Positions 1-12,200 of a stretch of DNA of 64,000 nt are shown piece by piece. Made by a program: the position numbers and the translations under genes. Each line of letters starts with the position of its first letter. The stretch's first letter is position 1. The notes beneath the pieces are model-generated. The model saw only the letters and a list, made by a program, of their open reading frames with translations. It searched no databases and had not been told where the DNA came from. The stretch is from Spirometra erinaceieuropaei (Eukaryota > Platyhelminthes > Cestoda > Diphyllobothriidea > Diphyllobothriidae), in the NCBI GenBank assembly GCA_902702965.1, contig CACRXP010000233.1, positions 425,532 through 489,531 on the forward strand. Reading direction: 5' to 3'.

Positions 1-288
1 CCTTTCATCTGTGCAGCGGACTCCGTCCTTGCCATAGTGAGCCAACAGAGAACCCAAAAGCAACTCAAGAACGACGCTGCCCGGCTTGTCGGCGGCGGCG
101 GAGCGGTTCACAGACATAACGGAGAGCTGGTCCTCCAGGGAAGCCATGAGAGAGACCACAGAGTGCGATGCAAGCAGTGGCCAACCGCAGGTGAGACATG
201 CGTGTGTTTGGGCTCTGAGAGACACGTGACTGTTGGGCCTAGGATTGTCCCGGACAACCTTGTCGGTTTCCTCAATGATAGATGACAG
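1..288 (-). CDS. Exon of the large gene, continues past the left edge
   Basis: The acceptor is excellent (CTATTTTTCTCTTATTGTTCAG at 310-289) and in phase 0, matching the previous exon. It has 96 open codons to the window edge, including ACLTCGWPLLASHSVVSLMA and VVLELLLGSLLAHYGKDG, helical-repeat-like. The opposite strand has an apparent CAG|GTGAGA donor at 190, but its translation is far less protein-like. Confidence 0.68.
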   Translation of the reverse strand, partial: MSSIIEETDKVVRDNPRPNSHVSLRAQTHACLTCGWPLLASHSVVSLMASLEDQLSVMSVNRSAAADKPGSVVLELLLGSLLAHYGKDGVRCTDER

Positions 289-3200
289 CTGAACAATAAG
301 AGAAAAATAGTTATGAATGGCCGGCGATGCATGGACGGAGAAACAAGCAGTAAGCTGAAGTCTAGTGCTTAAAGTCCCGCCAAAAACAATAAAACGTGCT
401 TCGAAATTGTCATAACTTGGTAACAGACATGGCCTGGGAGGCAACCAGCCGACGGCATAAACCAGTCTTCCTTTGGAAAGTAGGTTACATTGCAGTGGCT
501 CGTTCTTAATGTGCCCTTATGAAATTTTCCACTTCCACAAAATCTGAGACGCCTCACGGTGGCCCACTACAAGTAGAGCTGGGGACCAGGTCTATATAGT
601 AAGCGAAGACGGACCGTTTAACATTGTCAACCACTGCGTCATGACCACTCCTCAGGCAGTTGGTCATTAGAATACTGTGGGTGCGGGAATAGTGGGGTAG
701 ATAAGGCGCAAGTCTGTTTCACTACGAACAACTGTATGAGCTTTTGAAATTGAGCCGACAAAATGAGGCGTATCTCCCCCTCTCTCTCTATTGCGCACGT
801 CTTGTGGGCCAGTGGTGGTCTTCGTCATTTGATATGGTTGGACTACCGTTCTCCCGCATTTATAATGCTAAAGGCCGTATAAGCATTTGCCGGACATGTG
901 TAGATCAGAAATTTCAAGTGAAAGACTAAGGTGCAGAGCTTGAAATTTGAGTAACAGATATTAGTTCGAGTTAAGACGGCCACTGATTGGACGCCAGAAC
1001 TCATAGAAGAGTCAGTCAAAGATGGCGGTAAAACAAAAACAGAACAAGTGGCGGTTATAAGTTACACAAAACTCCGAAGACTAGTCTGGGGATGACCGCA
1101 CAAAAATCCGTATGTGGGCGCAAGAGCAATATGCTGGTTGACTGCGTTCTCATCAGAGGCCCATGCTTTAATAAAACGACTTTGCTTGCGTAGTTGAACT
1201 CGTTATTCGTTGCGAAGGTGCGGGCTACCACAATGAACTATCCGCAACTCCATGGCAAAGTCATGGAGTGCTCTTGTGTGTGACCCTACTTTTTACTCGA
1301 GTTAACCTCTGTAGGTATACGGACAGCTTGGGCATGGGATACAATACACTATGCCTGGTTGTGCACTGGAGTTTGATCATGACCCCGCTATGCATACCAG
1401 CACTGAATCGCTGCCCGATTCCAACGCAGCAGTGTACACGATCACCTCTGAACCCTTTGCGGTGATGGTAAAAACAAAATAGGGGACGATTACAGGATTC
1501 TTTAACCAATCAAAAACCAGTGCCGCAAGTTTGGAGTTTGACGCGCGACGGTCCGTATGTGGGCACAAGATCGGTATGCCAGTGGACTGAGTCCTCATTA
1601 GAGGCTCGAAATTCAATCTGCGCCAAACCGGTCTTGCTCCTGGTTTGAGCAACGAACGAAATTGAACAAGCCGCATGTTACTCATTACGAGTAGCCACTT
1701 TCGATAATTCGTCACACCATGACACATTCAACTGGTGTTCGTATGTGCACTATCCGAGCCTGAACTCCGTTTGACCTTTGTAATTGCAGGGGCAGCGTGG
1801 GAACGAAGCATAGTACTCTAGGCCGGGTAGCCGCACCGAGGTTTAATTATGACCGTCTGTGAAATTCCTACACGTCACTGCACACGGTCACCTCTGGACC
1901 GTCCTTTATACACGGTAGAAAATGCCATATCATCTATGGGGTTTCTTCTTAGGCCCTTCGGATGCGAACACGTAGGGAGCGGATTACAGGAACCTTTTGA
2001 TAGTTATTCCGCGTAAATTGGTCACGAATAAATCGAGCCTTACTGGCCTCGTCTTCCCGGTTACTGCAGTTACTCCGAATCCGCTTGACGAGTGTTCTCA
2101 CTCAGCTTTGGACAGTTGCTGCGAAAGCCAAGAAGTCGCTCGGTAGTCGCTGTCTTCCTACAAACCGTTGTATCAAGTTTGCCATTTAGGGACTGGCCTG
2201 ACGGGTCTCATAACAGAGCGGCGGTTTCTTTTCTCTTCTTACCCCGCAAACTGCATATCTGGGAAGATTGCGCCAAATAGATTATCCGAGTGCTACCACA
2301 TGTCCTTCCTGACAATAGTAAACATGTCCACGGCGTGACTGTGCCAAAATACGGACTTTTGTAGGCCGAAGACATTATTTTCTAACTCCTGCTGGACAGA
2401 TTTTGTCTCTAAACCAGAGAATGGAAAGTCAATGGAGTTTCTTTTCTCTGCTCATAGGTCTCCCCAAACCAATTGAAATAAGTCTCTTGACAGAATCCGA
2501 ACAATTCAATGTGGTGCTCACTCTTGAGCTGACTCTGCACTTCGGCGCATGCTCCTTCATGTGTTTTGCTCAAGACCCCGAGCGTCAAATTAGGTGGAAT
2601 AAATCGAAAGTATGACTTCGCTTGACTGAGTACTCCGACCTCCGAAATCTAGAAAGAAGCTTGAAACCGAGTTCCCTGAGGCAGTCGGTTTGCTCCCTTG
2701 ATATTTCAGTTTGGAACAAATTCACCTCGTCTAATTGTAAGAAAGGAGTCTTCACGGCAAGAATTGACTGTGGTTGAACATCTGGCTTATCGGCCACTGG
2801 CAGCCCACAGACCCGAGCCAAAGTGGTGTCTCCTGACTCCATTCAAGACTATTTATGATCCGCGGTCACCTCTTTGGGATGGAATTCCGTACGATATTCA
2901 TCCAGCCGACCTGCGGTCGCCTTCGGTCCATGAGGTAAGCAGTGGTTTGTAAAATACTGTCACCAACAAGAACCCTGACTTGTCCATTGCCGTATTCTTG
3001 GTCTACCACAGCATTTGCTCGCCCCTAATCCTCCGGTAGGATAGTAAGTTTCTGATTGCTTATGACTCGCTTTGCGAGATGCACTGAATTGACCTGTGTG
3101 CCAACAACTTCGGTTCTCATGAGCGTAAATTCTAGAACAACAATAAAGTCGTTCGGGATCGGCACCCGCGCTGTTGAAAAAGCCTGATGTCCTAGCACTC

Positions 3201-6200
3201 GTGGTTGCAGTTGCCGGTTTTAATCCAGTCATCTGTTTAAAAACGGAGATCGGCAAAGGTATGCTTTATGGCCGAAGTTACTTACTCCGGAGAACATTTA
3301 TGTTGCTTTCCCGGAAACTAATGGGCAAAAGAGCATTTTTAGAGGCCTGAGTCAGTTAGCTAACCCCTTATCTCCTTCGAAGTAGGGGGTTTAGGCGAGA
3401 ACCAGGGTATTATATTCAAGGCTGATCTGAAGTACAGAGCGAGTTAAACCCGGCAGAAGCAGAGGCCAGATCGGTCCCCTTCCGATTACGCCGTGATGAG
3501 AGTGTGATCAACTCGAGTAATCCAGTCATGCGTTTGCAAGGTTCTTTTGATGTCTGGTGTAGAACGTGACCATGACATGCAATTAACGAGACAGACGGCA
3601 GGGGGGGAGGGGATGCAATATGCGACCCAACTTTGCATATTACTTCTTACTGCTTACTGATTCTTACGAAAGTTTTTTTGTTTAATTAGGGTACAATGAT
3701 TGCCTTTTTTCAAGATAACACAAATATTCGCTTAAATATCATGTTCAGCTCATTTGTCAGTTGTTGTACAAGCTAATTTGGCATACTTCACCTCTGCTGG
3801 CCATCTTGATGGCTTCTCGGCGTTTCGCTGTTCTACATCATTAAGTCGCGCCGTCCGGTCAACGGTCCCACTTTACTCTTATGGGGTTCGCCAACGTCCT
3901 TCGTCCTTGGGTTTCTATTGGTTTTTTCGTCACCTTGATTTCTGAACTTGGCGTCTTATTGTGGAAGTGCTATGTTTGGCTTTCTTTGGTTTTCTAGCGT
4001 TAAATTTCGCTAGTATCCAATTTTCCGGGTCGCTTTTAAGGTCACGCACGGATCCATTTGATCATATTCACGGAAATCGAACATTTTCCTAAAAGTTAAT
4101 CCTTCTTTACCGCTCTCTTTCCCATCCATTAGCCCCACTCATATAACCTCTATTCCCACCAGTCGCGTAAGACACAATGACCTATCCTCCGCATGTTGGA
4201 TGGGGTCGCATATTGCGTCGTTGCCGGCAGGGGGAAGACAACACTCGAGTCCTGCGCCCTACTTTCGCCCAAATAACGGCAACAGAATCCGCGGTCAGAG
4301 TACAGAGTTCATACGCCTAGACTGGAACAGAGAAACGCACCAAATGGAGGATCCTCTTAGCTAGAGCCTCGGGCAAGCTGAAAGAACGTGACTTTGAAAT
4401 CATCAGCTGGATGTTGAGGAGCTTCAGGGCGGAACAAATGAGGTTGCAAGAGGCCTCAGATGTGGCATTAGTCTCCTCCCCTTGAGAGCAGAGGGCAGAT
4501 GGCAGCGCTTTGAGGATGAAATTGAGCAGGAGATCGAAAGTGTGTTGGGAGACCTCGGCCACAAATGGATGCAGCAGGGGTAGTAACGGTTTCGCAGGCA
4601 GTGGTTCGGGTGCAGAGTGGCCGCTCTGTGCATCGGTGACAGGGGTGGGGACGGTGTTGAAGATCGGTGGCAGGGAGTGCCAGCCAACGCATGCCGACTA
4701 AAATAGACACGCACAAAAACTCACTGAGAAACCTGCTTGATGGGAGACGAAGAGCAGGAAGACCGAAAGGTGGGGTTGATAATAATTTTTCTAGGTTAGC
4801 ACTATCGCTGCCCTAGTTACAGGGCAATAAGTACAATGCTTGAACTCAAATCATCACGGAGGAAAAAAACTACCTTAGTCAAATACCTCGAGGGAGCTTA
4901 TTTTGAGGACCCAATTTCTATGCACGTTAGAGGACTTTCGGTAACTGAGTCAGTTGCACATATGAATACCGTAGATGTGCTGTCTCGCAAAGTGTTAGCC
5001 AAAATCCTAAAATTTGTTTTTGATTCAAAAAGATTATTTAAGTAGGGTCGTTGTACTACTTATCGTGCAGCATAATCCCAAGATATTTCAATCACATTAG
5101 GTTGCTGGCTTTTGGACTGGCTCCTTTTCGGCCAGCCGGAGAAGACAGACTCGGTGAAAAGCGACTAAGTAAGAAGTGTGAATCTTTCCCAGTGATCTTC
5201 AACGTCCTTAAAAATTCAAATACATTTAGTTGGAGGCATGCACAAAAATATCCTCTGTTTTACTCATTTGGCGGTAAATTCTTTCTTTCAATTTTAAGCT
5301 TGAAAAAAGATTCTTTCGCTTTTATGAGACTTTTTCAATTTCCGAATAATTTTGAACCCAACCTGCCGTTACACTTGTATTCGGGGTTTCCAAACTACAA
5401 GCTCTATATTTTTTATAAAAAGAAAATCCTGTATTTTTGTATGCTATTAAAAAGACGCCACATAGGGTTCACAACATTTTACAATGGATGTGGCCTCTGT
5501 TGTATACTTCGCAAACAGCAATAATCAACGGAGAGATACGATGCCGTATAAATGGACATTTCACTATCTTAAAAATGTCGTTATCGCAAACGTTTTTAAA
5601 AAGTAAGAATACACTTTCTGCAGCCATGAAACTTAGAGAAAAAGTGATTTGCAATCACATGAAATGGAATTATTTTGTGCACGTTTTCTATAAAATATAT
5701 TTGAATTTTTGAGGGCATCGAAATTCACTTGAAAAAATTTATACTACATAAGTAGTCATTGTTAGAGCGTAGTTTTTCCTGACGGTCAGAAATAAGCTCG
5801 TTCAAAAGCCGGTATCTTGACGTAACTGAAATACCTTGGGACTATGCTGTAGGATAATGAATACAACAATACTATCTAAATAATCTTTTAGAACCAAAAA
5901 CGCATTTTGAAAATTCGGTTAACATTCCATCTACCTGAGTGTTTCTTAATTTTCAGCGATGATACCTATGCAAACATTTATGAGGTCAGGTTCGGTAAAC
6001 GTACGTTTCGGATTATTCATCATTAGGCCTGAACAGTAGTACAAGAGGGAATAGAGTAGCAAAAGTTAAGCAGACTATAAAAGTAAGTGTAGGGGAGAGG
6101 GGCGAGGGCGTTTAGAGGTCAAGGGTCAGAGTCCGGTTCTGTCGGAGTCTTATATTTCTGAAAACGCCTGATGGTAAACAATAGAAAGCGTACGTTCGCC

Positions 6201-9200
6201 GGACTTGACTTCTTAAATATTTCTTGAGAAGATCTGTAAAAACAGCAAATTTCTAAAGTCAGTTGTTGCTGTTGGACTTCGAAGGTAAAGAAGCGTGTTA
6301 AGAACCTGAGTAGTAGACGCTGATTCGGGCAGGTCCCAGGTTCCTCTCTCGCTTAGGAGAGGAAAAGTGCTGTGCACTGTACTGCAGATCTTGACTCAAC
6401 GACCGTTTGCAATGCGCGAGTGTAATCTGCGTGTCATATGTCAAAAATATTGCCTTATGGAGCACAGTTCTGCAAGTTGCTCTAACATGTTATTTATGGG
6501 GCAATATCTGGCCTTATTGGCGGCCTTTAACTCCGTTAATGCCATTTATCTACCACCACTTGAAGTGGAACCAATTTACTAGTTCCAACTCATTAACTGG
6601 CGTTGAGTGAAAAAAGCCCGTCTATAAATAAAAATTGATTGTTTGCCACACGGCCATGCTTTGCAAATGGGCCTAAAGAGTTGAGGGGGGGATGCCCAGC
6701 TGAATGTAAAGAGCAGCAGGGATCTCTTTAACTTGCACTAGCTGGGTTGTAACTTGTTCTACAGATCTCAATGAGGTAGTGGATTGGCCATATGGCGGCC
6801 GGAAAGGCTGGCTAATGAAACACTGCTCGACCTTACCTCATTGATGTACTCCAGGCCCTCCAACCCGCCGGGCAGAGAGTTATCGATCCAGTTGAGTGGC
6901 GAGACAGACCCGTCCACGGCTGAGATGTGAAACGCTGCCCCACCGCAGGACGCCGGTCCTACAGGAAAATGAAGCGAAACGGTGTAAATTGAACAGGAGT
7001 GCTGCGATAACATCCAAATTCCCACAATGGCCGGAATAAATTGGGACGTTACGGCGTGTAAATGGACGGTCATAAAGTGGTCTCACCAACCGACGCAAAA
7101 ACTCCGAGGCATAGGAAGAGGTCCCTTTTCCAGACATTTAATAGTTTGGTTTGTTAAGTAATGTTTTGACGGCTTTCTTCGACTGCAGAAAGACAACCAA
7201 CCTTGTGCAACAAAAGAACCCCATACCTGATTTAATGATGGTTCGCTCGTGGGAACGGACGCGGACTACCAGTACTCCGGGGAGGCTCGGGTCACATCGA
7301 AGTCGCCTCTCTCTCCCCACAACCACCAATCATTGACTCAGGGAATAGGTAAGAGAGATTATAAGGCGTTAGTTTTAAACAGACAGGACTGATCATTTGC
7401 CAGCAGGCAAACACCTCGCAGGCCTTTCGCGTGGTGCGATTACCGGCGCGACCCATTTCGGTTTGCTTCCAGTGAATTTCCCAATCAGCGTTTTTGGCTA
7501 ACAGTTTCATTCGGTTGGGAGAGCGACTTGAAAAGCCAAGTGGACATAGAGGCAAGATCTTGCGACCCTAACAATTCCGGGGGTGTTTAGCTTACTGAGA
7601 TCCGAGTCTCAGAAGAACTAACGAAATCACTGAAAACGAATGTTGAGAAAATGTGGATATTTTGAATTACAGTGCAGTGGTACCTACCAACAGAAATTGG
7701 CGGAATTACACCGCTGTACGCGTGACGATTTGCAGTAATAGACCTGGAAAATTCGACCCGTTCTCTCTTCCAGCGAGGAATACTGAATACTGCAGGTCTA
7801 GGAACCCATTCCACATCTAGACGGACTGTGCCGAGCCAAATTTCGTGTTGATCTAATCTGTGCTGTTTCCACCTGGGCAGCTGCGTCAGGTAGCAGCACT
7901 GAATCTGGGGAGGACAGGCGAAGAGCGCGCCAAATCACCTCAGTCGTCCTTCGTAGATGGTTAAGTGATGCTGGCGCAGCATTCACAAGCATACACCGGT
8001 GACGATAGAAATTCCGGGAAGACCGACTCTGTCTGTCAGGCTACCTAAGGGCAACCAAAGTGACTACAGGTGACGGATAGTAGTCTTCAGCGAATGATAG
8101 CTGGGAAAGTCTTCCGGGTTTGATAAAGAAGCTCTCGCAGCAGTACCTTCAGGCGTCGCTGGGGGCCGATCTGGTAAGAAGGGCACCTGAAAAATGTTCA
8201 CAAGATCTGACGGTCTTATGACTTGGCGGTGTTGTCTGGCGTACTCTTGAAAATTTAACCCGGAGGGGTGGGTGGAGAATTCGGAAACTGTGCGAAATCG
8301 TTACATCGCACTACGCAGCCATTGTGCCGGCGCCACACCGCCTAATCGGGTCCTTGGATAACCGGCAAGACTGTGCGTTCTTGTTGGACTTATCGAGAGC
8401 TAATGGCGTCCTAAAGAGTGATCTCCCAGTTAATAACGGTAACAACGATCGCAAGGGAGAAGCTACCGGACAAGCGTCAGATATACCCGGATCATTGTTT
8501 TGGTTGAGGGCAAGGAGCAGAATAGCTGGATTTGTATCTCAAGAAGAATCGGACGTCCCACTATCCACTGGATATAGCTTGGGAGGTTGGGGACTGCGGC
8601 GCTCTTGCCTTTTCAAGTTTCCCGTTTTCCTCTAAGTGTATGCCATTTCTGTTCTGTCTCAATACAGATCTGAAACGACTTTTTTGAATACGGCACCTCA
8701 AAGATCTGCAGGTAGTTCACGTTGGTCTCTGAAACGTTTCAACCTTTCTAGGACTCGGCGTCTAACCCCCCCCCCGCTTCCCTTCCTATGACTTCTCACT
8801 GCATTCAGTGAACACAATTTGTTAGTAATGAACTACTACTTCCATGATGAGGTCCAATTAGTGAGAGGGGCAAATAAATGAATGGAAAAATTCAAGGCAG
8901 TGAAGTTTTTGACATAAGTCTGGCCTTTGGGAAGCTCAGTTGATAAGCACAGGAAGCCCAGTTTGCCTCGTGGTTGCCACTCAGATGCCTAATCAGGACT
9001 ATAATTACCCGTTTTTAGCCTGAAACATGGACAAAAATGCACTTCAGCGGACCGTACACTACGTTTGTAAGACGGCTCTGTAAGAAAGAGCATAAGGGTA
9101 GTGCAAGCGATCCTACCTCCGGGACGCGTCAAGAGCACTATTCCCGGCACTGTGACATCCGTCTGGGCGAAGCTGATGGAGTCCAGAGTGAAGAGCATGG

Positions 9201-12200
9201 AGCGCGGCGAATCAGAAGCAACGAAGGATTCTGGAAACGTTGTTGTCATGGCGTAGATGTTGTCTGCAATAGCGATACGGGTCCAGACTGCCGTTGAACG
9301 GGAAGCAAACCCGGTGGCAGATTGACGCAGACAAAGGGAGGATTTGGAGACTGCAGGGAGTCGTTGGAGGTGGCTGTAAAGAAGACGGACTATAATCCGT
9401 AGGCAGAAGTATAAATGGTACTAACTGGAGTCCAAAGTTGGAAGCACAATGTCAAAACGGCAAACCCGGAGGGACGACCCCAAATCACGCAAACAACATC
9501 AGAAAACGACTTGGTAACTTTGGACTAAAATTGTAGTTACAACTACGCATGACTGCGCGGGCTACCATATAAAAACGGACAAGGGAAGGGTGACACAGCG
9601 CGCAGTGCACTGTGCATGCCGTATAAATTCTTGCATTTCAGAAAAATGATGTCATTTGAAGTAACTTTCAACCATTCATAAGTAGTCGCACTACAGATAT
9701 CAGTGAGATGACAAAGACTATGAACAGTGTTCAATCACTATGAATGAATTTGAGTCCCCCAGCTGGTGAAAATGTCGATCATTCTAGGAATGCAAAATGA
9801 CAAACATGTAACGTCGCTTTCTAATTTCCTCGGAAATTATCTACGAAGTTAGAGTACATCAGTTAATTCAAGATCTATAGGCTTAGACCGAGAATTTTAT
9901 GTAAGAATATTTGGGCCAAAATATATCAGCCACAGTGGGTAACCGCGTAATATTCAGCAACTGTCGACAGACAGCTAGTAGTATACTTTAGGGTAAGGTG
10001 AATATCGGCGAAACACGTGTGTATGGGCTTTTGACTAGTACCTGTGCTGTTAGTATGGTATCACCTTACCCTAAAACATGTAAAGTTTATAACTGCTTCG
10101 GTAAGCCAGCGCATTATATCATCCATATGATGGGATTTCAGGGGGTGTTTCGTGCGAGCAGGAGAGCTCAGTTCGTCGTTTTAGTTTCATCCGGAGCGCC
10201 ATTCCTATTGGCGCCCTGTGCTAAGTTCTTAAAAGCCTTTCCAGATAGGTCGCATCGGCCACTGGAAGGTCCATGTAGACAATATGTAAATATAACATAT
10301 TTGTCGTTTTTCGTTTCTGTTGACGGCCTCAGGCAAATGAGTTTTCTATTTGATTGGTCGGACGACTTTTTCTAGTGTTTCTAAAATATGCTAATCAGAC
10401 ATGACGGTGTTACTAGATTGTAAAGCAGAATCACGGAGTTTACTTTGGTTCATAACAGAAATACTCACTTTGTTCGACAGCAGGCACCTGTAAGACAATA
10501 TGCGAAGTAAGGAAACTCAGAAAGCCTTTTAGAGAAAGGGTAAATTTAGGCTTCTGACCTGCGACTGGTCGAGAAATTGAGCAAAATGAAATGCGAAAGC
10601 CAACGCACCAAATGTAGGCCTCCCCGTCTTCATTTAGTACAGCCACAAGTTCTGCAATCGTCGCTATTCGTGTGAGTTTGCGAGAACTAACAGCTTCTCC
10701 GATGAGCTTCTTCCTCGAGTAAATTGCCACTTAAATAAATTAAAAAAACATGTATTTATGATCAATCAGCGGACATTTTCGCTCAAATGTTTATTATATA
10801 ACCGTGCGCTCACCAAGCGATCTGATGCCTGTGGCGCTGACTGTCTCGGAACCGATGTTGTCCACAAGAGATGGATAGGAATCCGGCGGGAGAGACAGGA
10901 CGCCCTGGTAAGGGTTAGTTGGATCCCAGATAGTGGCCAAACAGTTTGCTGAGTTGTCCATACAGGTGACGCCTAGGACGGCGTAGGACCCTCCTGACGT
11001 AGGATTCCGCAGCAAATTGAGTAAAGACGGCGAGGGCGCCACGTAAAGAGCTGAGATTTGCATTGGAGATCGAAATATCTGACAGACAAGAAGGTGGCCA
11101 GTGGTGGTCCCAATCATCAGGCGATCGTCCCCAGTCAGTCGAAGACTTGTAATTTCAACGGAGGGAGCCAGTGGTGATGGCCCATCTGTATAGTGTGCTT
11201 CAAGAGTCCCGATGAGCCACTTGCACAGATCCACTTCCCAGGATGGGCGCGCATGGGTTGGCAGCTGCGCCGTCCTTGCGGTATATTCAGGACCCGCCAG
11301 CTTGGTTTTGGCTGTGCGACTAATTGACTGCAAGAACGTTGGAGGTCTGCGATCTGGCTGATTGCTCGAATTGGTCAATGACTGCCTACATGCCATGTAC
11401 AGAGAGCATCGAGGTCTGTAAGAAAACTAAGCAAAAAGGCAAATGAAATGTGTGATTTCGAGTAGTACTAGGAAGGGTAGAAAGTTTGGTGTTCCAGAAT
11501 AACGGTCGTTTACTTAGCCACGGTTAAAACAGGTACTGCCTTACATGCAACTCTTAAACAGTCTAACTCGGCCTTGGTCCTATTTCCTTTTCAAGCATTT
11601 GGGGTAGACTAATATTTTGCCTAATATTCGGCGAGGATGACCAGCTATTGTCGTCGCTTCCATTGAGCAAGTGCATGTGTGCTGTTGTGCCTAAGTCGCT
11701 TTTAGAGCCTACCGCAAGGAGCTGACACTAATACCCTTATTTATGTTCGCAATGGCCTGACTGAAATGAATCTTCCAACGTTTAAGTTTACTCCTGAATG
11801 TAGTTGTAGAAGACGCCTGAGCCCACCCCCAGTGGTCTTGCGTCCCGCGCTTGGTGAGTTAGAGGGGAAGAGAAAGAGCAGTAGGTGTTGTGCAAGACTG
11901 TCTCACTACAAACTAATTCGCGAGCAAGTTACCGGTGCCACGGGACACATGGTGGAAATCACTGCTTGCCACAGATGAACTGTCAGAAGATGTCCAGACG
12001 AAATCAGAAGTTGCGGGGCGTAGCTTTGAGAAATACATGCATCCGAAGAATATCAGCGAAGTCTGGCGTGGTGAGTACAAAATTTATAAAGTACTTTTTG
12101 GAAGAGTGCCAAAGACTAAAATCTCGTGATTTCTGTCCCTAGTAAGGAAACTAGTCGTTACAAATTGTTTACATTCTTCTCCCCTGTCCACGTGCGGACT

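Noticed and set aside
37..285. Plus-strand frame with an apparent CAG|GTGAGA donor at the left edge
   Set aside because: The minus-strand reading has a strong acceptor, correct phase and far more protein-like sequence over the same bases.
5051..5524. 157-codon plus-strand frame
   Set aside because: Composition (Phe, Lys, Leu, Tyr) follows the local A/T richness; no motif and inside an intron.
8324..8635. 103-codon plus frame
   Set aside because: Intronic antisense frame with no recognisable feature.
9998..10375. 125-codon plus-strand frame
   Set aside because: Antisense inside an intron of the large gene, no recognisable similarity or codon quality.
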